Source: Clostridia bacterium
GTDB taxonomy: Bacteria; Bacillota_A; Clostridia; Christensenellales; Aristaeellaceae
Direction of reading: 5' to 3'
Length of the DNA: 10,958 nucleotides
Assembly: GCA_017432405.1 (NCBI GenBank)
Contig: JAFRJF010000294.1
Coordinates: forward strand, 1 to 10,958
Made by a program: the position numbers and the translations under genes
The notes under the pieces: model-generated
What the model was told of the DNA's origin: nothing
The model's input: only the letters and a program-made list of their open reading frames with translations
The model's database searches: none
Shown here: piece by piece, positions 1-9,753 of the stretch
Numbering within the stretch: position 1 is the stretch's first letter
How the letters are laid out: each line of letters begins with the position of its first letter

Positions 1-100
1 CCGCCTCTCAGATGATGCGGTCTCGTTTCTCGATTTGCGCGGTTTTGTCAAGTGTTGTCAGTTTGTTTGTTATTTTTTTGTTGCCTCCTTCCCTTTCCTC

Positions 101-324
101 TTAAGTTGATGACATTGCCATCGGGGGAAGGTGGATTCGGCAAAAAATGCTTGCATTGTTTTGCCGAAGACGGAAGAGGTCCTTGTCGCTGAGGCAACGT
201 CTGTTGGGACAAAGGCGCGAGGTGTAACGTGAGGGGAGGACCTCTTCCGACCCGCTACGCGGGCCACCTTCCCCAACGGGGGAAGGCTATTGGATACCGC
301 TTCTCCCCGACAAATCAGAATTTA
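101..324. repeat. Mosaic hairpin-rich intergenic repeat, copy 1
   Basis: This fills the gap downstream of prfB. It begins with the module TTAAGTTGATGACATTGCC (101-119), followed by GGGGGAAGGTGG. A near-perfect hairpin spans 136-168: TTCGGCAAAA pairs with TTTTGCCGAA, and AATGC pairs with GCATT around a TT loop with one bulged G. A 12-bp stem, CGGAAGAGGTCC (171-182) with GGACCTCTTCCG (238-249), encloses a core. A small hairpin, CCCGC-TAC-GCGGG, follows, then the arm CCTTCCCC...GGGGAAGG (about 267-287). The right end carries the AAATCAGAATTTA module (312-324), which overlaps the prfB stop codon. No coding potential is convincing. The family resembles a MITE or a structured RNA/DNA element; which one is inference. 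Confidence 0.75.
136..168. repeat. Covarying stem-loop inside repeat copy 1
   Basis: The outer arms TTCGGCAAAA and TTTTGCCGAA pair perfectly over 10 bp. They continue into AATGC/GCATT with a TT loop and one unpaired G. The equivalent hairpin in copy 3 (5073-5105) has the same length and loop. It differs at three pairs (C-G to T-A, G-C to A-T, A-T to G-C), each change being compensated on the other arm. That pattern points to selection on the folded form. Confidence 0.7.
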
Positions 325-1419
325 CAGCTTCTGCAAATAGCTGGTCACAAACCCCTCCAGCTTGCCGTCCATGACCGCGTTCACGTCGCCCGCCTCGTAG
401 CCGGTGCGATGGTCCTTGACCATAGTGTAGGGCTGGAACACATAGGAGCGGATCTGGCTGCCCCATTCGATCTTCTTGAGCTCGCCCTTGATCTCGCCCA
501 TCTGCTCCTGGCGCTGCTGCTCCTTCAGCTCGGCCAGGCGGGCCCGCAGCCATATGAAGCACATCTCCTTGTTCTGCACCTGGCTGCGCTCGTTCTGGCA
601 CTGCACCACGATGCCGGTGGGCAGGTGGGTGATGCGCACGGCGGAGTCGGTGCGGTTGACGTGCTGGCCGCCGGCGCCGGAGGCGCGGTAGGTATCGATG
701 CGCAGGTCCTCGGGCCGGATCTCGATCTCGCCGTCGTCCTCGATGATGGGCGAGACGTCCAGCGAGGCAAACGACGTGTGCCGCCTCGCGTTGGCGTCAA
801 AGGGCGATATGCGCACCAGCCGGTGCACGCCGCGCTCGGACTTCAGGTAGCCATAGGCATAGTCGCCGCTGACCTCGAAGGTGACCGACTTGATGCCCGC
901 CTCGTCGCCCTCCAGCAGGTCCAGCAGCTTCACGGCAAAGCCCATCCGCTCGGCAAAGCGGGTGTACATGCGGTAGAGCATCTGGGTCCAGTCCTGGGCC
1001 TCGGTGCCGCCCGCGCCCGCGTGCAGCGACAGTATGCAGTTGCAGCCGTCGTATTCGCCGGTCAGCAGGGTCTGAAGCCGCAGGGCCTCCAGGTCCTCCT
1101 TGAGCTTGTCGAACTCCGAGCGGATCTCGTCCGCCATGCCCGCGTCGTCGGCCTCCTCGGCCAGCTCCATCAGCACCTCGATGTCGTCGGCCCGGCTGTT
1201 CAGGCTCTCATAGTGCTTGATGCGGCTCTCCACGCTGCTGGCCTTCGCGGAAACCTTCTGGGCCCGCTCGGTATCGTCCCAGAACCCCGGGGAGCCCATG
1301 TCCTCGTTGTACTCCACCAGCTGCTCCCGCAGGTGGTCGATCTGCAGGGATTCCCCCGCCTCCGCAAGCATCTTGCGCACCGCGATCAGGTCTTGCTTGA
1401 AAACGTCCATTTCTATCAT
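322..1419 (-). CDS. prfB: Peptide chain release factor 2 (RF2)
   Basis: RF2 recognises UGA and UAA stop codons in the ribosomal A site and triggers release of the finished protein in the cytoplasm. The 365-residue product has the full class I layout: an alpha-helical N-terminal domain, the RF2-type tripeptide Ser-Pro-Phe (about 205-207) that reads the stop codon, and the catalytic GGQ (about 250-252) in ASGAGGQHVNRTDSAVR, followed by QNERSQVQNK. Length is normal for the family. I chose the ATG at 1417-1419, preceded by AGGA about 11 nt upstream; a second in-frame ATG at 1408-1410 is further from any ribosome binding site. Many bacteria control prfB by a +1 frameshift at an early in-frame UGA; here the equivalent position (Leu25-Gln26) reads straight through as CTG CAG, so that autoregulation is absent. 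The TAA stop is supplied by the first bases of a repeat module. It lies downstream of secA, as in Bacillus. Confidence 0.97.
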   Translation of the reverse strand: MIEMDVFKQDLIAVRKMLAEAGESLQIDHLREQLVEYNEDMGSPGFWDDTERAQKVSAKASSVESRIKHYESLNSRADDIEVLMELAEEADDAGMADEIRSEFDKLKEDLEALRLQTLLTGEYDGCNCILSLHAGAGGTEAQDWTQMLYRMYTRFAERMGFAVKLLDLLEGDEAGIKSVTFEVSGDYAYGYLKSERGVHRLVRISPFDANARRHTSFASLDVSPIIEDDGEIEIRPEDLRIDTYRASGAGGQHVNRTDSAVRITHLPTGIVVQCQNERSQVQNKEMCFIWLRARLAELKEQQRQEQMGEIKGELKKIEWGSQIRSYVFQPYTMVKDHRTGYEAGDVNAVMDGKLEGFVTSYLQKL

Positions 1420-1425
1420 ATAATA

Positions 1426-1684
1426 TCACATCCTGTTTTGGATTGGTTCTTCTGTTCCAAACACCGGCTGATCCCATCTGCCGCAGCTTCTCCACCACGC
1501 GCCGGTTCCGCTCCGCCACCGCCCGCATCAGCGCGGCGTATCGTTCGGGGGGCTTTACAGGGTCGATTTCCGGGTTGTCCTCGTCCGCTTCGACAGGCAG
1601 GTTGCGCGCCGCCTCGATCATGGCAATCTCCTCGGGGGTCAGCGGGGTTCCCCGTTTATAGGTATAATGTACATCCTTTCCCAT
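1426..1684 (-). CDS. Small hypothetical protein, possibly frameshifted near its 3' end
   Basis: The first ~70 residues look like a real small, charged protein: MGKDVHYTYKRGTPLTPEEI, then a DEDNPE stretch and a helical, Arg/Glu-rich segment ending VVEKLRQ. I do not recognise the family with confidence; the Leu-Thr-Pro-Glu-Glu plus acidic-DEDNPE layout recalls short antitoxin-like or uncharacterised clostridial proteins, which is inference only. Read without interruption the frame runs about 210 nt into prfB and stops at 1208, which is unlikely. Skipping one base around 1470 gives the tail WDQPVFGTEEPIQNRM and a TGA at 1426-1428, just before the prfB start. I therefore set the end there. The only ATG (1682-1684) has GGAG only 2 nt upstream, a poor spacing. 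A short stem-loop with a T tract lies 9 nt upstream. It could be co-transcribed with prfB, be a decayed gene, or carry a sequencing error. Confidence 0.4.
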
Positions 1685-1693
1685 CGCTCCGCT

Positions 1694-1714
1694 AAAAATG
1701 CCGCATCATCGGCA
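1694..1714 (-). terminator. Short stem-loop with T tract upstream of the small gene
   Basis: On the minus strand TGCCG-ATGATG-CGGCA is followed directly by TTTTT. The stem is only 5 bp (up to 7 with a G-T pair), so it is weak as an intrinsic terminator. It sits after secA and repeat copy 2 and 9 nt before the ATG of the small gene, so it could end or attenuate read-through. Confidence 0.3.
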
Positions 1715-1750
1715 CTCTGTTTCGTCGATCACCAATCCATCACACAGTCT

Positions 1751-1937
1751 CCAAAAGCCTTCCCCTTGGAAGGGAAGGTGGGCCGCGCCCTAAAGGACTT
1801 GCTTCGCGGCGCAGCGGGTCAGAAGAGGTGTCCCCACTGGGATAAGATCGTCTATCGGAATAGACGAACGAGGTGTAACGGGGACACCTCTTCAGTCTGC
1901 TTCGCAGACAGCTTCCCCTCAAGGGGAAGCCTTTTGG
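1751..1937. repeat. Mosaic hairpin-rich intergenic repeat, copy 2
   Basis: The copy is bounded by inverted ends CCAAAAGCCTTCCCC (1751-1765) and GGGGAAGCCTTTTGG (1923-1937), matching at 14 of 15 positions. Inside, AAGAGGTGTCCCC (1823-1835) pairs perfectly with GGGGACACCTCTT (1880-1892). The core contains GAGGTGTAACG, as in copy 1. Two small hairpins follow: GTCTGC-TTC-GCAGAC and GCTTCCCC-TCAA-GGGGAAGC (1911-1930). Read on the minus strand, the left arm gives a stem followed by CTTTTGG, so the end may act as a weak terminator for secA transcripts. Confidence 0.75.
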
Positions 1938-1998
1938 TCGCGACAGTAGGTATTTTTCCTTAAGTTGATGACATTGCCCCAGAGGGGAAGCCTTTTGG
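1891..1998 (+). repeat. 108-bp direct repeat, left copy (flanks secA)
   Basis: This segment aligns without gaps to 5172-5279, with 8 mismatches in 108 positions by my count (~93%). It includes the GTCTGC/GCAGAC hairpin, the GCTTCCCC/GGGGAAGC hairpin, a GCGACAG-AGGTATTTTTCC stretch, TTAAGTTGATGACATTGCC (1960-1978) and a final GGGGAAGCCTTTTGG. The two copies bracket secA in the same orientation. Confidence 0.8.
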
Positions 1999-2049
1999 AG
2001 CATGTCGCGCTTAAGCGTTGATGTCATTGCCCACCGGGGAACGGCACTT

Positions 2050-2080
2050 CCCTAACCCCTAACCCCTAAAACCTAACCCC
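2050..2080 (-). repeat. Telomere-like G-rich tract 2 nt after the secA stop
   Basis: On the transcribed sense strand the tract contains GGGGTTAGGTTTTAGGGG followed by two more TTAGGG-type units, giving four G runs of three or more. It lies 2 nt beyond the secA TAG (2083-2085). Close relatives occur at 5325-5355 and 10457-10487. The runs could in principle form a G-quadruplex in the mRNA 3' end; that is inference. Confidence 0.75.
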
Positions 2081-2082
2081 TT

Positions 2083-4824
<2,742 letters not shown>

Positions 4825-4831
4825 CGGTCGT

Positions 4832-4836
4832 CCTCC
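4832..4836 (-). promoter_or_regulatory. Ribosome binding site fixing the secA start
   Basis: GGAGG stands 7 nt before the ATG at 4822-4824. The alternative upstream ATG at 4897-4899 has no comparable site and would add 25 residues that SecA proteins do not have. Confidence 0.8.
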
Positions 4837-4916
4837 GGGTTTTGTATCTATGAATTGCGGAAGGCGAAACGCCCGCCGCCGGTTGCCATAATACGGCATA
4901 TTACAGCCTATTGTAT

Positions 4917-4946
4917 ATTATACCACAGCGGAAGGGTTTTTGACAA
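4917..4946 (-). promoter_or_regulatory. Sigma-70-type promoter for secA
   Basis: On the minus strand TTGTCA (4941-4946) and a perfect TATAAT (4917-4922) are separated by 18 nt. Transcription would start near 4910, giving a leader of roughly 85 nt before the secA ATG. The leader is GC-rich near GGCGGCGGGCG, but I see no recognised riboswitch or secM/vemP-like arrest peptide in it. Confidence 0.75.
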
Positions 4947-5010
4947 TAAGATAAGGTAAAGGCTCGCAAAGGCACACAGATGGAAGGGCGCTGGTATCTG
5001 TTCAATAGAG

Positions 5011-5030
5011 TAAAATCTGATTTGTCGGGG
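5011..5030 (+). repeat. Diverged AAATTCTGATTTG module beside copy 3
   Basis: TAAAATCTGATTTGTCGGGG differs by one base from the module TAAATTCTGATTTG found at 10229-10242 and, inverted, at 311-324. It lies about 20-40 nt to the left of the arm of copy 3, in the same relative orientation as in copy 4. Confidence 0.6.
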
Positions 5031-5050
5031 TGTTAGCGGGACGACCAAAA

Positions 5051-5219
5051 TTAGCCTTCCCCTTGAGGTGGATTTGACGAAAAATGCTTGCATTGTTTCG
5101 TCAAAGACGGATGAGGTCGTTCTCCTGAGAGAAAGTACGCAAACTGTCGATACCGCAGGGAGACCGACCTCTTCAGTCTGCTTCGCAGACCGCTTTCCCT
5201 CAAGGGGAAGCCCTTTGGG
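5051..5219. repeat. Mosaic hairpin-rich intergenic repeat, copy 3
   Basis: The copy fills the gap between the second ABC transporter gene and secA. It starts with TTAGCCTTCCCC and ends with GGGGAAGCCCTTTGG. The hairpin 5073-5105 is the covarying partner of 136-168. GAGGTCG (5113-5119) pairs with CGACCTC (5165-5171) around a core that contains AAACTGTCG and TACCGC. The 65-nt stretch 5106-5170 matches 10327-10391 of copy 4 at 56 positions by my count. The right part is shared with copy 2. Confidence 0.75.
5073..5105. repeat. Covarying stem-loop inside repeat copy 3
   Basis: TTTGACGAAA pairs with TTTCGTCAAA, continuing into AATGC/GCATT with a TT loop and one bulged G. This is exactly the architecture of 136-168, with three base pairs changed on both arms. 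Confidence 0.7.
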
Positions 5220-5279
5220 CGCGACAGCAGGTATTTTTCCTTAAGTTGATGACATTGCCTCTAAGGGGAAGCCTTTTGG
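5172..5279 (+). repeat. 108-bp direct repeat, right copy (flanks secA)
   Basis: This is the partner of 1891-1998: same length, same orientation and ~93% identical by hand alignment. It holds TTAAGTTGATGACATTGCC at 5241-5259. Recombination between the two would remove secA. Confidence 0.8.
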
Positions 5280-5303
5280 TTGGAACACATGGGGAGTACC
5301 ATG

Positions 5304-5318
5304 GCGGCAGATTGCCGC
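5304..5318. repeat. Small perfect hairpin after the second ABC gene
   Basis: GCGGCA-GAT-TGCCGC forms a 6-bp stem with a 3-nt loop, flanked by a wider inverted pair GGAACA (5282-5287) and TGTTCC (5321-5326). There is no T tract, so a terminator role is only a possibility. Confidence 0.4.
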
Positions 5319-5324
5319 ACTGTT

Positions 5325-5355
5325 CCCTAACCCCTAAACCCTAAAACCTAACCCC
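5325..5355 (-). repeat. Telomere-like G-rich tract 2 nt after the second ABC gene stop
   Basis: On the sense strand, GGGGTTAGGTTTTAGGG is followed by TTTAGGGGTTAGGG, again giving four runs of three or more G. It lies 2 nt after the TGA (5358-5360), the same spacing as at secA. Confidence 0.75.
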
Positions 5356-5357
5356 TC

Positions 5358-7544
5358 TCACTCCTCCTCCAGCCTCTGCCGCGCCACCAGATCGGCGAAC
5401 ATGCCCTTCTTTTCGATCAGCGTCTCATAGTTCCCCTCCTCGACGATCCTGCCGCCGTCCAGCACCAGTATGCGGTCGCAGTGGCGGATCGTGGAGAGCC
5501 GGTGGGCGATCACGATGCGGGTGCACTTCAGCCTGTCCAGCGCGTCGGAGACCTGCTTCTGGGTCACGTTGTCCAGGGCGCTGGTGGCCTCGTCGAAGAT
5601 CAGTATCTTCGGCTTGGGGGCCACGGCCCGGGCGATCATGATGCGCTGCTTCTGGCCGCCGGAGACGCCGCCCTGGCCCTCGGAGATCAGGGTCTGCATG
5701 CCCATGGGCATATCCCGGATGTCCTGGGCGATGCCGGCGATCTCCGCCGCCTCCCAGGCCTCCTCCAGGGTCAGCTGGGGCGCGGAGATGGTGATGTTGG
5801 CGAAGATGTCCCCCTGGAACAGCTGGCCGTCCTGGGTCACCACGCCCATCTTCCTGCGCAGGGAGCGGGGGTCGATGGTGTCCAAGTCCCGCCCGTCGTA
5901 GTACACCGCGCCGCTCTGGGGCTTTTCGAAGCCCAGCAGCAGCCGCACCAGCGTGGACTTGCCGCAGCCGGTGCGCCCCACGATGGCCACGTACTCCCCG
6001 GCGCGGATCTTCAGCGACAGGTCTTGCAGCACCCACGGGGCGTTCTCCTCGTAGCGGAACGACACGTGGCTCAGCTCGATGCTGCCCGACACGCTCGTCA
6101 CCGGGGCCTTGTCGGCGCTGACCTCGGGCTCGGCCTTCAGGATCGGCTCGGCCATCTCCAGCACCGGCCTGATGGCGGCCACCGACACGGCGATGCCCGC
6201 CAGCGCGGTGAAGGCCCCCATCAGCTCTCCGTAGGCGGCGCTGAAGCCGTAGTATTCGTGGGGCTTCACGCCGGTCTTGACGGCCATGTAGTACAGCACG
6301 ATGGTGCCCACCAGCGAAATCGCCTTCGTGAACACGCCGTTGAGCTTCAGGAACGCGGGCGGGTTGTATTCCAGCTCGGCGTTCTGGGCGTAGACGTCCG
6401 CCCAGCGGGCGAAGGCCCGCTTCTCGGCCCCGGACAGGCGGATCTTCTGGATGCCGCTGACCAGCGCGTAGCTCATGCCCGATTCCTTCGCCGCCAGCAG
6501 CATCTTCCGCCGGGAGACGCGCACCTGGGCCAGCGACGTGGCCACGCTCAGCACAAAGGTGGCCAGCACCACCAGCACCGAGGGCAGCACCAGCGCCGGC
6601 GCGAAGGTGAAGATCTGGAAGATGAACAGAAGCGACGACAGCGAGGTCAGGCCGGTGGACAGTATGTTGTCCAGCAGCATGTCGCACAGCGAGCCCACCG
6701 AGCTGGCCCGGTTGCTCAGCTCGCCGGAGGAGAATTTGCGGAAGAAGCTGACCGGCAGCGACAGCACGCGCATCATCACCGACGATTCCACCGCCAGCTG
6801 GGTCTTGGTGGAGATGCGATCCATCAGCAGGCCGCGGACCGCCCCGATGAGCAGGTTCGCCAGCGCCGCGGACAGCAGAAACAGCGCCGTGCCCACCAGC
6901 AGGGAGACGTTGCGGCTCTGAAGCACCGGCCCGGTCATGCCCGCGGACAGCCTCGGCTCGATGAAGCCCACCAGCGTCACCGCCAGCGTCGCCAGCACGA
7001 TCCAGATGATGTCGCCCTTCGATATGCAGTTCTTCATGAACATCAAGAGGTCCGGGATGCCCAGCTTCTTCATGGGCAGGGGCCGGTAGAAGCACAGCGC
7101 GTTCACCGACAGCCGGTCCTCCGTGCCGCGGTTCACCGCCACCCGCTTGCCGGTGGCGGGGTCCACATAGCAATAGCCGGCAAGCCCCCGGGGCAGCAGC
7201 GCCACCGCCGTGCCGCCCTCCTTCAAGAAGCCCAGCATCGGCCCGAAGGCGTCCCGATACCAGCCCGGCTCCAGCTTCACGTCCCGGGTCATCAGCCCCA
7301 GGGGCCGCAGCACATACGCCAGCTGCTCGTCGAAATCCCCGATGTCCTCGGGCACCTCCACGGGCTTGTAGTGGTAGTATTTCAATATCTCGTCCAGCGC
7401 CGCCTTGGCGATCAGGCGCTCATCCCGAAGCCGCTGGGCCTCCTGCCCGCCCAGCACCGAGCCGGCGATCTTCACAAACGAATCCTCAAAGACCTCCTGG
7501 TCGCTGCGCATCCGCTCGCGAATCTGGTCGTCAAACCATCCCAT
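5358..7544 (-). CDS. NHLM-type peptide export ABC transporter, ATP-binding/permease protein without peptidase
   Basis: This 728-residue half-transporter matches what I know of the second ABC protein of NHLM bacteriocin export systems. The N-terminal ~165 residues are not a C39 peptidase but the family's own domain, with LEPGWYRDAFGPMLGFLK (about 91-108) and CFYRPLP (about 151-157). Six membrane segments follow between about 179 and 456. The ATPase domain has Walker A GRTGCGKST (523-531), a Q-loop VTQDGQLF, a variant signature VSGGQ (627-631) in place of LSGGQ, Walker B ILIFDE (647-652) with the catalytic Glu, and the H-loop His at 681. It should sit in the cytoplasmic membrane, probably as a heterodimer with the peptidase transporter encoded 28 nt upstream. 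The ATG at 7542-7544 is preceded by AAAGGAG 9 nt away. The substrate is unknown; a general lipid/drug exporter is less likely given the N-terminal domain and neighbours. Confidence 0.9.
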   Translation of the reverse strand: MGWFDDQIRERMRSDQEVFEDSFVKIAGSVLGGQEAQRLRDERLIAKAALDEILKYYHYKPVEVPEDIGDFDEQLAYVLRPLGLMTRDVKLEPGWYRDAFGPMLGFLKEGGTAVALLPRGLAGYCYVDPATGKRVAVNRGTEDRLSVNALCFYRPLPMKKLGIPDLLMFMKNCISKGDIIWIVLATLAVTLVGFIEPRLSAGMTGPVLQSRNVSLLVGTALFLLSAALANLLIGAVRGLLMDRISTKTQLAVESSVMMRVLSLPVSFFRKFSSGELSNRASSVGSLCDMLLDNILSTGLTSLSSLLFIFQIFTFAPALVLPSVLVVLATFVLSVATSLAQVRVSRRKMLLAAKESGMSYALVSGIQKIRLSGAEKRAFARWADVYAQNAELEYNPPAFLKLNGVFTKAISLVGTIVLYYMAVKTGVKPHEYYGFSAAYGELMGAFTALAGIAVSVAAIRPVLEMAEPILKAEPEVSADKAPVTSVSGSIELSHVSFRYEENAPWVLQDLSLKIRAGEYVAIVGRTGCGKSTLVRLLLGFEKPQSGAVYYDGRDLDTIDPRSLRRKMGVVTQDGQLFQGDIFANITISAPQLTLEEAWEAAEIAGIAQDIRDMPMGMQTLISEGQGGVSGGQKQRIMIARAVAPKPKILIFDEATSALDNVTQKQVSDALDRLKCTRIVIAHRLSTIRHCDRILVLDGGRIVEEGNYETLIEKKGMFADLVARQRLEEE

Positions 7545-7572
7545 GAGGGTTTTCTCCTTTCAGTCGAAACCG

Positions 7573-9753
7573 CTATTCGCTCACAACCAGCCTCGAATAC
7601 GCCCCTCCGAGCGCCATCAGCTCCTTGTGCGTTCCGCGTTCCACGGCCACGCCCTTTTCCAGCACGATGATTTCATCGCAGTCGCGGATGGTGGAGAGGC
7701 GGTGGGCGATTACGATGCTGGTGATGCCGCGGTCGCAGATGGCCTTGACCACGTCGTATTCGGTCTTGGCGTCCAGGGCGCTGGTGGCCTCGTCGAGTAT
7801 GATCACGGAGGGGTCCTGGGCCAGCACGCGGGCGATTTCGAGGCGCTGGCGCTGGCCGCCGGACAGGTCCCGCCCGTTCTCGGTCAGCATGGCCTGGTAG
7901 CCGCCCTGGCGCTGCATGATGTCGTCGTGCAGCTGGGCGTCCCGGGCGGCCAGGATCACCTCGAAGTCCGCGATGCTCCTGTCCCACATGCGAATGTTAT
8001 TGGCAATGGTGTCCTCGAAGAGTATGATGTCCTGGTCCACCACGGCCACCGAGCCGGTGAACACCGCCCGGGGAATGTCGCCGATGGGCTTGCCGTCAAA
8101 CAGTATCTCGCCCTCCCAGGGCTGGTAGAGGCCCGAGATCAGCTTGGAGATCGTGGATTTGCCGCTGCCGCTGCCGCCCACGATGGCCACCTTGCTGCCG
8201 GGCTTGATGTCCAGCGAAAAGTCCTGCACCACGGGATTTCCCAGCGGGGAATAGCCGAAGGTGACGTGCTTCAGCTCCACATGCCCCTTCAGCTTGGCGA
8301 AATCCGCGCCTGCGTCGGCGGGGGTCTCGCGCACGTAGGGGTCGTCGGGGTACTGCATCACATCCTCCACCCGCTCCATGTCGGTACGCAGCTCCTGTAT
8401 GGTCTGGCCCGCCTCGATCAGCGTGCGGGCCGGGCCCATGAACGCGTTCAGGAAGCCCTGGAACACCGCGATCATGCCCAGCGTGAAGTTGCCGTTCATC
8501 GCGAACAGCACGCCGAAGAACAGCACCATGTAGTTGGCCGCGGTGCTGATGAAGGCGGGAATGATGCCCATCGTGGCGCTCATGTGGGAGAATTTCACGT
8601 TCTGGGTGTTCACCGAGGCCTGGTAGCCGGCCCACCGGCGGAAGAAGCCCGCCTCGGCCCCGGAGGCGCGGATGGTCTCGGTCATGCTGATGCCCGCCAG
8701 CGTGGCGGAGGCCAGCTTGCCCTCGTCCCGAAGCTGCACCCGGGTCAGGTTGACGCGCTTGTTCGATATGACGCGGGCCATCACCAGGTTCACCAGCACC
8801 GAGGCCAGCCCGATCAGCGTCAGAAACGGGCTGTAGCGCAGCATCAGCACCAGGTAAAACACCATCATGACGGTGTTCAGCGCCAGCGGGGCCACGGTGT
8901 TCACGATGGCGGCGGAGATGTTGCCGTTGGAGGCCTGTCGCTGGAGTATGTCGCCGGTCAGCCGCTGGGAGAAGAAGGACATGGGCAGGCGCATCACCTT
9001 CCACATGTAGGTGGTGCTGCCCATCACCGCCATCTTGCCGTCGATGCGCAGGCTATACACCCGCTGGGCCCATTCCACCACCAGCTCCAGCGCGCACAGC
9101 AGCGCCATCACCGCGATGAACGGGTTCAGCCAGGCCACGTCCCGGCCGGTCAGCAGACGGTCGTAGAAGATGCGGGACATCACCGGCTTGATGATGTCGA
9201 ACAGGTAGGCGATGATCGTGGTCAGCGCCACGAACGCCGCCGCCACACCGGCCCCCTTCAGCCGCTTGCGCGCGTATGCCAGCATGCTCTTGGGCTTGCC
9301 CGAGGGCTCGAAGCCCTCGCCGGGGGCCACGGTGATCACCACGCCGGTGAAGCCCTCGTCGAACTGCTCCATGGTCAGCTTCACCACGCCCCGGGCCGGG
9401 TCGTTCAACACCACCCGGTTGCCCTTGAAGCCGTCCAGCACCACGAAGTGGTCGAAATTCCAGTGTACGATGCATGGGAAGGTGGCGTTCTCCTTCAGTG
9501 CGTCCAGCTCCATGCGGTAGCCGTGCACCTCGAAGCCGTAGTGCCGGGCGGCCAGCATCATGTTCTTCGCGTTGGAGCCGTCCCTGGACACGCCGCAATC
9601 CAGGCGCACCTGCTCCAGGGGCACCCACTTGCGATAGTAGGCCATCACCATAGTCAGGCAGGCGGCGCCGCACTCCAGCGCCTCCATCTGCATGACCACC
9701 GGCACCTTCGCCACCCCCTTCTTCAGGGGCTGCACGATCTTCTTGTCAGGCAT
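7573..9753 (-). CDS. NHLM-type peptidase-containing ABC transporter (C39 peptidase, permease, ATPase)
   Basis: The 726-residue protein cleaves leader peptides and exports the mature peptide. The N-terminal C39 cysteine peptidase has Gln22 and Cys28 in QMEALECGAACLTMV, His102 in DHFVVLDG and Asp118 in NDPARG, so the catalytic set is complete. Six membrane segments lie between about 168 and 440. The ATPase domain has Walker A GGSGSGKST (526-534), signature LSGGQ (630-634), Walker B VIILDE (about 650-655) and H-loop His684, all intact. This layout and the paired second ABC gene fit the NHLM bacteriocin system transporter family, whose substrates carry nitrile hydratase-like or Nif11-like leaders ending in a double-glycine-type site. 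The ATG at 9751-9753 directly abuts the TAA of the adaptor gene, with GGAGGA inside that gene's end, indicating translational coupling. No substrate peptide is seen in the window. A general bacteriocin (ComA/LagD-like) exporter is the alternative reading. Confidence 0.93.
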   Translation of the reverse strand: MPDKKIVQPLKKGVAKVPVVMQMEALECGAACLTMVMAYYRKWVPLEQVRLDCGVSRDGSNAKNMMLAARHYGFEVHGYRMELDALKENATFPCIVHWNFDHFVVLDGFKGNRVVLNDPARGVVKLTMEQFDEGFTGVVITVAPGEGFEPSGKPKSMLAYARKRLKGAGVAAAFVALTTIIAYLFDIIKPVMSRIFYDRLLTGRDVAWLNPFIAVMALLCALELVVEWAQRVYSLRIDGKMAVMGSTTYMWKVMRLPMSFFSQRLTGDILQRQASNGNISAAIVNTVAPLALNTVMMVFYLVLMLRYSPFLTLIGLASVLVNLVMARVISNKRVNLTRVQLRDEGKLASATLAGISMTETIRASGAEAGFFRRWAGYQASVNTQNVKFSHMSATMGIIPAFISTAANYMVLFFGVLFAMNGNFTLGMIAVFQGFLNAFMGPARTLIEAGQTIQELRTDMERVEDVMQYPDDPYVRETPADAGADFAKLKGHVELKHVTFGYSPLGNPVVQDFSLDIKPGSKVAIVGGSGSGKSTISKLISGLYQPWEGEILFDGKPIGDIPRAVFTGSVAVVDQDIILFEDTIANNIRMWDRSIADFEVILAARDAQLHDDIMQRQGGYQAMLTENGRDLSGGQRQRLEIARVLAQDPSVIILDEATSALDAKTEYDVVKAICDRGITSIVIAHRLSTIRDCDEIIVLEKGVAVERGTHKELMALGGAYSRLVVSE

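Noticed and set aside
46..89. TTGACA and AGGAGG on the minus strand at the left edge, suggesting another gene
   Set aside because: No -10-like hexamer lies at the right distance from TTGACA, and no start codon follows AGGAGG within a usable spacing; nothing else coding is seen in 1-100.
70..276. Short open frames within the repeats (also about 1667-2027 and 4908-5093)
   Set aside because: They consist of hairpin arms and repeat modules, lack ribosome binding sites and change frame between copies.
229..1695. Long open frame on the plus strand antisense to prfB
   Set aside because: It lies opposite prfB and has a low-complexity composition rich in Leu, Val, His, Gln and Ala, as expected from the reverse of GC-rich codons; no recognisable motifs.
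2050..2080. True telomere or replicon end
   Set aside because: Only a few units occur, at three internal sites next to stop codons, and normal genes continue on both sides.
5481..7670. 729-codon open frame antisense to the second ABC gene
   Set aside because: Gln/His/Arg/Gly-rich shadow of the real transporter gene, with no domain signature.
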